From assembly GCF_019957155.1 (NCBI RefSeq), contig NZ_JAIPME010000002.1:1674001-1738000 (forward strand): 64,000 bases of DNA, written 5' to 3'. Position numbers and translations under genes: made by a program. Positions 1 through 8,174 of the stretch are shown piece after piece. Under the pieces are notes generated by a model, which saw nothing but the letters and a program-made list of their open reading frames with translations, did not search any database and was not told the DNA's origin. Numbering within the stretch: the stretch's first letter is position 1; each line of letters opens with the position of its first letter. Origin of the DNA: Anaerococcus murdochii. Its GTDB lineage: Bacteria; Bacillota; Clostridia; Tissierellales; Peptoniphilaceae.

Positions 1-1
1 A

Positions 2-181
2 AGCTACCTAGTTACAAAAACTGATGACGATATGGATTTAATGACATATATAAAGTTATTATCAGATTTTCTAGATGATAAAGTTAAAGAACAGACTAAG
101 TTTTCAATCGAAAAGATTGATGAATCTGACTTTAACAACATTATTAATAAACTTGAAAAGGCAGGTGTTGAGCTATGGTAA
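2..181 (+). CDS. 3' end of an unidentified element gene (partial)
   Basis: A reading frame is open from base 2 to a TAA at 179-181 and gives 59 residues ending KAGVELW. The stop overlaps the ATG (175) of the next gene, the close coupling seen throughout this element. The fragment is charged and helix-prone. No family can be assigned from so short a tail. Confidence 0.6.
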   Translation, partial: SYLVTKTDDDMDLMTYIKLLSDFLDDKVKEQTKFSIEKIDESDFNNIINKLEKAGVELW

Positions 182-483
182 ATGATAACTCTAAAATATC
201 TGCCAAAGAACTTGAAAGTTTAGAAGCTAAGGAAGAAAAAGCATTAAAGAATTTAGATAAAAAGCGTGAAGATCTAACCAAAAAAGAAACTGCTCTTGAA
301 AAAGCCAAAGAGAGTTTAAAAAAAGCTGAAATAGACTACAAAATAGCTTGTGCTAACAAAATGTTAGGACTAATGAGTGTTTTTACAGACGAGGAAAGAC
401 TTGATATAGTCGAGTCTGCAAAGATGCAAATAAGCAGCAATGAAGGAGTTGATACTAATGATCAAGTTAAAGAAACTCCTTAA
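175..483 (+). CDS. Small coiled-coil protein of the conjugative element
   Basis: A protein of 102 residues. Positions 8-55 form a Lys/Glu-rich heptad coiled coil. The last 45 residues include a short helical segment (MLGLMSVFTDEERLDIV) and an acidic tail. Small coiled-coil proteins of this shape (DUF4315-like) occur beside conjugation genes in clostridial elements, but I cannot confirm family membership. The start overlaps the upstream stop, and the end overlaps the lipoprotein gene by 26 bp, so all three are probably translated together. Confidence 0.7.
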   Translation: MVNDNSKISAKELESLEAKEEKALKNLDKKREDLTKKETALEKAKESLKKAEIDYKIACANKMLGLMSVFTDEERLDIVESAKMQISSNEGVDTNDQVKETP

Positions 484-1675
484 AGTAAGTTTAGTATTTA
501 CAGTATCGGCTCTATTATTAACAGGCTGCAAAACTAGCAAGCAAAAAGAAATAAGAGAATTATCTAACTATGTAGACCTATCTTATGAGGGAGCTAATGG
601 AAGTGCAAGCACTTTAGTTAGCTTTAATAAGGATAAGGCGTACAAAAGCATTAATTCTATTCTCAAGTTAAAGAATGATGACGAAGCTGAAATATCTAAA
701 TTAAATAAATTGCTTGATGGATTTAAAATCGATGTATTAAACGATAACAAAAAACTTAAAAATGGAGATGTTCTTAAAATATCAATGGAAGCTGATGATA
801 ACCTTCTAAAATACTTTAGGCTTGATTTAAATAAAAAACAAAGCGTAACAGTTGCTGGTTTAAAAGAGCCTGTAGAATATGATGTATTTGAGGGTATCGA
901 TGTTGATTATAAAGGATATAGTCCAAATCTTAAAGTTGAAATAAAGAAAAAAGACAGCCAGAATAAGTTTGCTGATAGTATAAATTATAATGTATTAAAC
1001 CCACCACCATATTACAAGGGTCAAACATTAAAAGTAAAAGCTAGATATGACAAAGAGCTAGCAAGAAAAGCTGGTTATGTTATAAAAGATACAGTTAAAA
1101 ACATCGATGTACCAAAAGAGTTAGGATATTATGTTGAAAATCTATCGGAAATAAGCAGCTCTTTTATATACGACAAATACTATGAAGGATATGACTTAAT
1201 CAATAAAGAAAGAGAAAATATTAAAAACTTCATAGTGAATAATCTTGGTAAAAATTCAAAATTAAAAGATGAGCTTTCTGATCCTAAGATTTATATAGAT
1301 TCTGATATTAAAATCAATCCCGAAGACGCTTTCTTTTCTGTATCAAAAGGCAACCTAAAAACTAAGGAACTAGAAAAAGTAGGAAATAAATTAACCTTTA
1401 TTTACAGAGTAGAGGTAACAAATAAAAATTATAATTTCCCAATATTTTATGTAACTTATGAGGTTGAATCAATCACTAAGGAAAAAGATGGCACTTTTAC
1501 AAAGGTAACGGGGAAGTTATCTTCTTATGATAAGTATTATGACAACATACTTATAGGTCTTGCAAACTCAATTGATCGCTCATATCAAACATACAGGATT
1601 GAGAGTCTGGAAGATGTACTAAAAATAGAAGAAGGCAACAATATAGAAAATAGGGGAAACACGAATGATGACTGA
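458..1675 (+). CDS. Lipoprotein with tandem beta-type domains
   Basis: A 405-residue protein with a lipoprotein signal: KLKKLLK, a hydrophobic stretch, then the lipobox LLTGC, so Cys24 should be lipidated and the protein anchored outside the membrane. I chose ATG 458 because AAGGAG lies 8-13 bases upstream. An in-frame ATG at 440 would add residues ahead of the signal peptide. The body has a repeated design (an NGD-type turn followed by beta strands, near residues 30-110 and 120-190) seen in Firmicute lipoproteins with Ig-like folds. The role is unknown. Its position in the element suggests surface exclusion or mating-pair contact, which is inference. Confidence 0.75.
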   Translation: MIKLKKLLKVSLVFTVSALLLTGCKTSKQKEIRELSNYVDLSYEGANGSASTLVSFNKDKAYKSINSILKLKNDDEAEISKLNKLLDGFKIDVLNDNKKLKNGDVLKISMEADDNLLKYFRLDLNKKQSVTVAGLKEPVEYDVFEGIDVDYKGYSPNLKVEIKKKDSQNKFADSINYNVLNPPPYYKGQTLKVKARYDKELARKAGYVIKDTVKNIDVPKELGYYVENLSEISSSFIYDKYYEGYDLINKERENIKNFIVNNLGKNSKLKDELSDPKIYIDSDIKINPEDAFFSVSKGNLKTKELEKVGNKLTFIYRVEVTNKNYNFPIFYVTYEVESITKEKDGTFTKVTGKLSSYDKYYDNILIGLANSIDRSYQTYRIESLEDVLKIEEGNNIENRGNTNDD

Positions 1676-1922
1676 ACACTTAAGGGAAAAAGGAGAAGCT
1701 TATGATAAAAAAATTAGAGCTAGGCTAAGAATTAAAGTAAAAGAAAGCGGTGTACCAATCCAAAGCATAGCTGAAAGTATTGGAAAATCACCACCATCTG
1801 TTTATAGATACCTTTCTTTGAAAAATAAATCCCGACTACCTATAGAAATTATAGTGAAAATATTAGCTGCAATTGAAGTTAATGAAGCTGAATTTTTTAA
1901 GGAGGTAGATGAGATGGATTAA
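1665..1922 (+). CDS. Small XRE-like helix-turn-helix protein
   Basis: An 85-residue protein. Residues 25-52 (VPIQSIAESIGKSPPSVYRY) form a lambda-repressor-type helix-turn-helix, followed by helices that end in an acidic tail. There is no sensor domain, so it is probably a small DNA-binding regulator or an antitoxin-type protein. It overlaps the lipoprotein stop by 11 bp and is translated from ATG 1665 or 1668. A promoter-like block starts directly after its stop, so it closes this operon. Confidence 0.75.
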   Translation: MMTEHLREKGEAYDKKIRARLRIKVKESGVPIQSIAESIGKSPPSVYRYLSLKNKSRLPIEIIVKILAAIEVNEAEFFKEVDEMD

Positions 1923-1960
1923 TTTTTTTGCAAAAAATATTTCATAATATGATAAAATTA
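1922..1960 (+). promoter_or_regulatory. Promoter-like block of the surface protein gene
   Basis: A T-run, then GCAAAA at 1930 and ATGATAAAA at 1949, exactly 19 bases apart. The same arrangement (T-run, [A/G]CAA, 19-base spacing, ATGATAAAA) precedes the acidic-protein gene at 23233 and the secreted peptidase gene at 31942. The block sits about 75 bases upstream of the ATG at 2031. It reads as a shared cargo promoter with a TATGAT or TAAAAT -10. Confidence 0.5.
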
Positions 1961-2030
1961 GGGCTAAATATAAAAATATAGTTATAAAACGATAATAATA
2001 AAACAATAATACAAAATACAAGGAGTAAAA

Positions 2031-4985
2031 ATGAAAAAAAATAACACAGTAAAAAAGGTGCTTATATCAGCACTAGTAGTAGGAGCGGTTCTAGGAACAG
2101 GGAAAACATCAGAAGCTTCAACCTGGAGAGCAAACTCAATAGCAAGTATTCAACAAGCACTAGGTCAAGATAAAGCAAAATATGGAGAAAATGTTTATGA
2201 TATTAGATGGGGCGATTATTTATATGGAATAAGCCAAGCAACAGGAGTAAATATTGATACTCTTGCAAGCATAAACAAAATAGCAAATAAAAACTTAATA
2301 TATACTGGAAATAAGTTATATTATGGTGCTGACACCCTTGTAACAAAAGACAACAAAGGAAATGTTACAGCTTATAGGCAAGGCGAAAATGGCAGCGTTC
2401 AAGCAGTAAATCCAAATCAATTAACAAATAGAGAACAAAGGGATATTGCTAAAAACCACCCATCACTTCAAGGTCAATCAGGTATTAAAAACCTAGCTGA
2501 TGCAAACAAAGGACTAATTGCTGAAAATAACCAAAAACTTAAAGAGCTAGAAGGTAAAGTTGCTGAATACAAAAAGCAAAAAGAAGCAACTCAAAAAACT
2601 GGTGAAGGCTTAAAAGAAAGCCTACAAAAATATAGAAATGACCTTGATAAAATCAAAGATCCTGTAAAAAGAGCAGAAATTGAGAACAAGATCAAAGAAC
2701 TTGAAGCCTTAATCAATGCTGAAACTCAAAAAGGCACAGACCTTGATAAGAAAGTTCAAGATCAAAACAAAGAAATCGAAAGACTAACTAAAGAAAACGA
2801 AGAATTAAGAAAAGAAATCAAAGAAAATAAAGATAAAAAAACTTCTAAGAATACAGGCGAAACTACAGATAAATCGACAGAATACACTTTTGATCATTCT
2901 TTCTGGTCAAGGTATCTAGGCGGAAATTCATCAAATAAAACAAGCAACAATGATTCAAAAATTAAAGAACTTGAAGATGCTGCAAAAGATAAGCAAGCAG
3001 AACAAGACAAATTAAAAAAAGAAATTGAAGATTTAGAGAAGAAAATAAAGAATAACTCTGATAGAATCGCAGAACTAGAAAAGCACAAAAATGGATCTGG
3101 TAAAGAGTCAGATAAGGAAATAGCTGAAAATAAAAATAAGCTTGAAGGACTCAAACAAGAACAAGAAAAAAATAAAGCTAGCCTTGATGAAATAAATAAA
3201 AATCTAGAAAATTCAAAGAATCAACTAAAAGAAATTGATGAAAAAATAAAAGCTTTAGAAGAAAATAAGGCTGATAAAGCTGAATTAGACAACCTTAAGG
3301 CTGAAAAAGAACAATTAACAAACAAAATTGCAGAACTAGAAAAATCGCTAGCAGCAGCTGATCAAAGCAATAAAGATGAAACTGATAAAATCAAGAAAGA
3401 ACTTGATGAAGCTAGAGGTAATCTTGGTAAAGTCGATGAAAAGATTAAAGGACTTGAAGACGACTCTAATAGAAAAGCAGAAATTGAAGCTTTAAAAGCA
3501 CAAAAAGATGAACTAGCTAAAAAGATTACTGAATTAGAGGAATCAAAATCAAACCTTGAAAACAAAGACAAAGAAATTGAAAACAAGATCAAAGAGCTTG
3601 AAAATCTAATTAATTCTGAAACTCAAAAAGGCACAGACCTCGATAAGAAGCTTGAAGATCAAAACAAAGAAATTGAAAGACTAACTAAAGAAAACGAAGA
3701 ATTAAGAAAAGAAATAGATAAGATCAACGAAGAACTCGGAAAGCTCAAAAAACAAGCTGATGATGCTAAAGATGAAGCCTTAAAGAAAGCCAAAGAAGAA
3801 GCAATCAAAGAACTTGCAGCAGCAGGTATCACTGATGAAGAATCCAAAGGCAAAATCAATGCTGCAACCACAGTAGAAGAAGTAGAAAGAATTAAAAACG
3901 AACTACTAGATGCTAAGAAGCAAGCAGACAAAGATGAAGCCTTAAAGAAAGCCAAAGAAGAAGCAATCAAAGAACTTGCAGCAGCAGGTATCACTGATGA
4001 AGAATCCAAAGGCAAAATCAATGCTGCAACCACAGTAGAAGAAGTAGAAAGAATTAAAAACGAACTACTAGATGCTAAGAAGCAAGCAGACAAAGATGAA
4101 GCCTTAAAGAAAGCCAAAGAAGAAGCAATCAAAGAACTTGCAGCAGCAGGTATCACTGATGAAGAATCCAAAGGCAAAATCAATGCTGCAACCACAGTAG
4201 AAGAAGTAGAAAGAATTAAAAACGAACTACTAGATGCTAAGAAGCAAGCAGACAAAGATGAAGCCTTAAAGAAAGCCAAAGAAGAAGCAATCAAAGAACT
4301 TGCAGCAGCAGGTATCACTGATGAAGAATCCAAAGGCAAAATCAATGCTGCAACCACAGTAGAAGAAGTAGAAAGAATTAAAAACGAACTACTAGATGCT
4401 AAGAAGCAAGCAGACAAAGATGAAGCCTTAAAGAAAGCCAAAGAAGAAGCAATCAAAGAACTTGCAGCAGCAGGTATCACTGATGAAGAATCCAAAGGCA
4501 AAATCAATGCTGCAACCACAGTAGAAGAAGTAGAAAGAATTAAAAACGAACTACTAGATGCTAAGAAGCAAATAGTCTATAAATGGTCTAAATATGATAT
4601 AAATAAAGTCTATGAATACGGAGTCGTATTCAAACCAACTCATGATACTAGGGGTAGATTTCCAGATAAACTTTATAAGTCATACTCTGTTGATGAGACT
4701 TGGAAAGTTAGAATTAATGTTTCAGACGAAGTTAAAACAAGAGATATGGCAGTAGGAGAAGTTGGATATGATAAGCTTCATAGTGAATATCAAGATCTCC
4801 TTTATAAATGTGTTAAAGATGATGCTGGATTTATATACACTGATATAGGAGAAGTTAAAATAGTTGGTTCTTCTCAAAGTAAAGGTGCGTACAATTCTTC
4901 AGTTGAATCAACTGACGAATTTGCATATCCAAAAAGTGGAATTTTAGATGGTTATTGGTACGAATATATTGGATCAAGTAAATAA
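2031..4985 (+). CDS. Secreted LysM / coiled-coil / GA-module surface protein
   Basis: A 984-residue exported protein. The signal peptide runs to about residue 29 (TSEAS). A LysM-type peptidoglycan-binding domain spans residues 55-98. A long Lys/Glu coiled coil covers about 160-580 and contains two copies of a 45-residue segment built around NKEIERLTKENEEL. Five identical 54-residue repeats occupy 581-847, and a beta-rich tail of about 137 residues ends with GYWYEYIG. Each repeat starts LKKAKEEAIKELAAAGIT and strongly resembles the three-helix GA module of Finegoldia protein PAB, which binds serum albumin. The residues equivalent to the PAB albumin-contact FYF are replaced by polar ones, so the ligand is uncertain. 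There is no LPXTG motif, so anchoring is probably through LysM. Confidence 0.85.
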   Translation: MKKNNTVKKVLISALVVGAVLGTGKTSEASTWRANSIASIQQALGQDKAKYGENVYDIRWGDYLYGISQATGVNIDTLASINKIANKNLIYTGNKLYYGADTLVTKDNKGNVTAYRQGENGSVQAVNPNQLTNREQRDIAKNHPSLQGQSGIKNLADANKGLIAENNQKLKELEGKVAEYKKQKEATQKTGEGLKESLQKYRNDLDKIKDPVKRAEIENKIKELEALINAETQKGTDLDKKVQDQNKEIERLTKENEELRKEIKENKDKKTSKNTGETTDKSTEYTFDHSFWSRYLGGNSSNKTSNNDSKIKELEDAAKDKQAEQDKLKKEIEDLEKKIKNNSDRIAELEKHKNGSGKESDKEIAENKNKLEGLKQEQEKNKASLDEINKNLENSKNQLKEIDEKIKALEENKADKAELDNLKAEKEQLTNKIAELEKSLAAADQSNKDETDKIKKELDEARGNLGKVDEKIKGLEDDSNRKAEIEALKAQKDELAKKITELEESKSNLENKDKEIENKIKELENLINSETQKGTDLDKKLEDQNKEIERLTKENEELRKEIDKINEELGKLKKQADDAKDEALKKAKEEAIKELAAAGITDEESKGKINAATTVEEVERIKNELLDAKKQADKDEALKKAKEEAIKELAAAGITDEESKGKINAATTVEEVERIKNELLDAKKQADKDEALKKAKEEAIKELAAAGITDEESKGKINAATTVEEVERIKNELLDAKKQADKDEALKKAKEEAIKELAAAGITDEESKGKINAATTVEEVERIKNELLDAKKQADKDEALKKAKEEAIKELAAAGITDEESKGKINAATTVEEVERIKNELLDAKKQIVYKWSKYDINKVYEYGVVFKPTHDTRGRFPDKLYKSYSVDETWKVRINVSDEVKTRDMAVGEVGYDKLHSEYQDLLYKCVKDDAGFIYTDIGEVKIVGSSQSKGAYNSSVESTDEFAYPKSGILDGYWYEYIGSSK
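3771..4571 (+). repeat. Five tandem 162-bp repeats (GA-like modules)
   Basis: Units begin at 3771, 3933, 4095, 4257 and 4419. Each is 162 bp (54 codons); the last is shortened by three codons before the sequence changes. By reading, the copies are identical at the DNA level, which points to recent expansion or continuing gene conversion. The unit is a multiple of three, so copy number can vary without breaking the frame. Confidence 0.95.
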
Positions 4986-5006
4986 ATAAAATTAGTGAGC
5001 AATTAA

Positions 5007-7046
5007 ATGAAACTAATAATCGCAGAAAAACCTTCAGTCGCAAAGTCTATAGCAGGCGTATTAGGCTGTAATTCACTACAAAAAGGATATATAGAAGGTC
5101 AATCTTGCATAGTGACATGGACAGGGGGTCATCTAGTAACTCTAGATGACCCTAATTCATATAATCAGTCATATAAGCAATGGAATAAAAGCGACCTACC
5201 AATCCTACCAAGACCTTTTAAAACAAAGGTAATATCATCTAAATATTATCAATACAAAGTGGTTAAGAACTTAATCAACGACAATAGGGTAGATGAGATA
5301 GTTTGTGCTACAGATGCAGGTAGAGAAGGAGAGCTTATATTCAGGCTAGTGTATGACAAAATAGGAACTAAAAAACCATTTACTAGAATGTGGATTCAGT
5401 CAATGGAAGATCCCGCTCTCCTAGATGAGTTTAATAAAGCAAAAGACGGTCACAGCTATGACGATTTAAGCGAAAGCGCTAAAGCAAGACAAGAAGCTGA
5501 TTGGTTAGTAGGCATAAATCTAACCAGGCTAGTATCTATCGAAAATAACAAGAAGTTTACTATTGGAAGGGTACAAACTCCTACACTAAACCTAATAAAT
5601 GCAAGATGTGAAGAAAAAGAAAATTTTAAACCTGAAAAATATAACACAATTCAAGCGGATATAAACCAAGATGGCAAGGTTATAACATTTGAAACTGAAA
5701 GAATAGAAACACAAGAATCAAGTTATAAAATGTCCTCGATGTCAAGCGAGCTTGAAATTGAAGAAGTTATTTGTGAAGAAAAAACCACTAAAGCTCCTAA
5801 ATTGTATGATTTAACTAATTTACAAAGAGCTGCTAATAAGAAATATGGTTTAAGTGCTAAGCAAACACTCGATATAGCACAAAGCCTTTATGAAGCTAAA
5901 TATATATCATATCCGAGAACAGATAGCGAATATATAACATATGATATGGTTGAATCAGTTAGAAAGCTTATAGGTAGTCACGCTGATAGCGATATGTTTG
6001 ACAATGTAGAAAAAATAGCTAACGACAAAAAAGTTAGTGACCATACAGCTTTATTGCCAACAATATATTCGATAGATAAAAAAGACGAGATCAACAAGCT
6101 CGACAAGGATCACATAAATATATACACACTTATTTATATGCAGCTTTTAAAATCGGTTTCTAAAAACTACAGGTATATGCAAACAAAAGTAACAGCCATT
6201 AGCGGTGATATTAAACTATATACTGTTGGGAAAGTGGAAATAGATCAAGGATTTAAAAAGCTAGAAAGCGAAGACGATGCTGCAAAATCAGAAAAAGATT
6301 TAAGTGGGTTAGAAGAAGGTATGTCATATCCAATAACAGAAACCAGGCTGATGGATAAAACCACAAAGCCACCAGCCTACTATAATGATGATAGTTTACT
6401 AAAAGCTATGAAAACAGCAGGATCAGGCTTATATGAAAAAGGATTAGAAATTGAAAGAACAGGTCTAGGAACAACAGCGACTAGAGCCGATATAATCGAA
6501 GGACTAATAAAGAACGGTTATATAGCAAGATCTAAAAAATATATTGTTATAACCGAACTAGGCAAACAGTTATTAAGCGTAGCTCCTGATAAACTAAAAG
6601 AAATTGAACTTACTGTCAATTGGGAAAATGAATTAGCAAAAATTGCCGAAGGCGAAAAAGATAAAAATAGTTTTATCCAGGAAATAGAAAATTATTTGAA
6701 GGATATTGTTAAATCCTATGAAGGTGATGAAAGCCTAAAAGTAAAAGAAAGCATAATCGGAACTTGCCCTTATTGTCAAGGTAATGTTTATATCAATGAT
6801 AGATCCATAAATTGTGAAAACTCAAAATATGGGAAGAATAAAGGGACTTGCAGGCTAAGCACACTTAGGACTATATCAGGTCATAAGCTTAATGAAGATG
6901 AAGCCAAGTCACTCATAGAAGATGGAAGAACACCACTAATATCTGACTTCATATCTAAAAAAGGAAATAACTTTCCAGCCTATGTAGTTCTTAGCAATAG
7001 TGGTGCATACCCTACAACCCTTGAATTTCCAGACAAAAAATCATAA
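5007..7046 (+). CDS. topB: DNA topoisomerase III
   Basis: A 679-residue type IA topoisomerase that relaxes and decatenates single-stranded DNA during transfer or replication of the element. It shows the N-terminal TOPRIM start (MKLIIAEKPSVAKSIAGVLG), the ATDAGREGE acidic motif, and the active-site tyrosine Tyr302 in SYPRTDSEY. A C-terminal zinc-ribbon remnant (Cys587, Cys590 and two later Cys) is present. A TopB next to a type IV secretion cluster is usual in Gram-positive conjugative elements. The ATG at 5007 has only a weak ribosome site, but the family N-terminus begins exactly there. Confidence 0.95.
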   Translation: MKLIIAEKPSVAKSIAGVLGCNSLQKGYIEGQSCIVTWTGGHLVTLDDPNSYNQSYKQWNKSDLPILPRPFKTKVISSKYYQYKVVKNLINDNRVDEIVCATDAGREGELIFRLVYDKIGTKKPFTRMWIQSMEDPALLDEFNKAKDGHSYDDLSESAKARQEADWLVGINLTRLVSIENNKKFTIGRVQTPTLNLINARCEEKENFKPEKYNTIQADINQDGKVITFETERIETQESSYKMSSMSSELEIEEVICEEKTTKAPKLYDLTNLQRAANKKYGLSAKQTLDIAQSLYEAKYISYPRTDSEYITYDMVESVRKLIGSHADSDMFDNVEKIANDKKVSDHTALLPTIYSIDKKDEINKLDKDHINIYTLIYMQLLKSVSKNYRYMQTKVTAISGDIKLYTVGKVEIDQGFKKLESEDDAAKSEKDLSGLEEGMSYPITETRLMDKTTKPPAYYNDDSLLKAMKTAGSGLYEKGLEIERTGLGTTATRADIIEGLIKNGYIARSKKYIVITELGKQLLSVAPDKLKEIELTVNWENELAKIAEGEKDKNSFIQEIENYLKDIVKSYEGDESLKVKESIIGTCPYCQGNVYINDRSINCENSKYGKNKGTCRLSTLRTISGHKLNEDEAKSLIEDGRTPLISDFISKKGNNFPAYVVLSNSGAYPTTLEFPDKKS

Positions 7047-7058
7047 GGCGGTGATTAG

Positions 7059-8174
7059 ATGACTGATAGAGTAGCAAGCCAAACAAGTGCTATGACTCAA
7101 AAATTAGCAGAGGTTCTATTTAGAGCATTTCAAGATGAAAGCTTGAAAATGATTAGGGCATCAAAACAAAAAACAGCTGACTTAATTAAAGAATCAAAAC
7201 TTAAAAAATTTGGTGAGTATGATTTGGAAAAATTAAATAGATTATCAGGATCATATGGTTTAGGTAATATAAACCTAGATAAGTCATATTATGGAGTGTT
7301 TGAAGAATTTGCAATAAAAAACAAGATGCCATTTTCAAAATCAGTTGATGAAAAGGGCAACTATAACATATATTTTTCAAACAAAAACAAGAAAGAAATG
7401 ACTTATTTCCCAAAGTTTGTTTTAAACAAGAATGAGCTAAATAAGAACGATATCATCAACCATGCAAAAATGGGAAAATCAAAGCAAATACTTGTAATAA
7501 ACAATCTTACAGAGGACGAGATGAAAATCATCGATCTTCTAAAAGAAAGCAATGATCTTAAATATGCTAAAGTTGAAAATAGACTAGTTATTTCAAAAGA
7601 TGATTATGAAAAATTCTTAAATGAATATAGGGAAGTCAAGGCAATAATTAAAGGAAAAGATGGAAAAGATCTTGTGGAATCACTTAATAATAAAAAGCTA
7701 TTAAATGAAGTGATTAAATGCAAGGATAAAAAAGACATTGAGCAAAATAGGCACTACATAATTGTAGATGCTGCAAACCCTAATAAAACGATTGACCTGT
7801 ATAAAGAAAAACAAAAATATTTAACAAATAAAGATAATCTTACAGAAGACGAGATAAGTAAAATATTAAAGCAGAGCTGGTATATGACAACACCTGTTAT
7901 CATGACTGATATGGAATACACAAACTTGTTGAGAATGAAACCAGGCGAACAAATCCACGAGCTAAACTCTAAAGCGAAATATATTTTCATAGAAGAAATA
8001 CGAAACGAGCTGAGCCATGAAGAAATATCAGAAATTGATATAAATGTAAACATAAAAGAGGAGCAACTTAACAATTCAAAAACTTTTTCAGCAAAAGACT
8101 TTGATATTATCTTAAACTCTAAAGATGATAATAAGGATAAAAATAATGAAATAACCAAGGAAAGAAGCAGATGA
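7059..8174 (+). CDS. DUF3801/PcfB-like relaxosome accessory protein
   Basis: A 371-residue soluble protein. Residues 60-115 (lysine-rich helix, SYGLGNINLD, a later FEEFAIKNKMPF, then a strand pair) resemble the DUF3801 core of PcfB-type proteins, which help bring the relaxase-DNA complex to the coupling protein. The gene lies directly upstream of and overlaps the VirD4 gene (ATGA at 8171-8174), the standard pcfB-pcfC order. The C-terminal half, from about residue 135, is less recognisable and ends in the basic tail KERSR. Confidence 0.7.
   Translation: MTDRVASQTSAMTQKLAEVLFRAFQDESLKMIRASKQKTADLIKESKLKKFGEYDLEKLNRLSGSYGLGNINLDKSYYGVFEEFAIKNKMPFSKSVDEKGNYNIYFSNKNKKEMTYFPKFVLNKNELNKNDIINHAKMGKSKQILVINNLTEDEMKIIDLLKESNDLKYAKVENRLVISKDDYEKFLNEYREVKAIIKGKDGKDLVESLNNKKLLNEVIKCKDKKDIEQNRHYIIVDAANPNKTIDLYKEKQKYLTNKDNLTEDEISKILKQSWYMTTPVIMTDMEYTNLLRMKPGEQIHELNSKAKYIFIEEIRNELSHEEISEIDINVNIKEEQLNNSKTFSAKDFDIILNSKDDNKDKNNEITKERSR

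Noticed and set aside
3659..4519. Long open frame on the minus strand (286 residues)
   Set aside because: It is the mirror of the GA repeats. The same Ser/Leu-rich unit repeats because the plus strand does, and there is no ribosome site.
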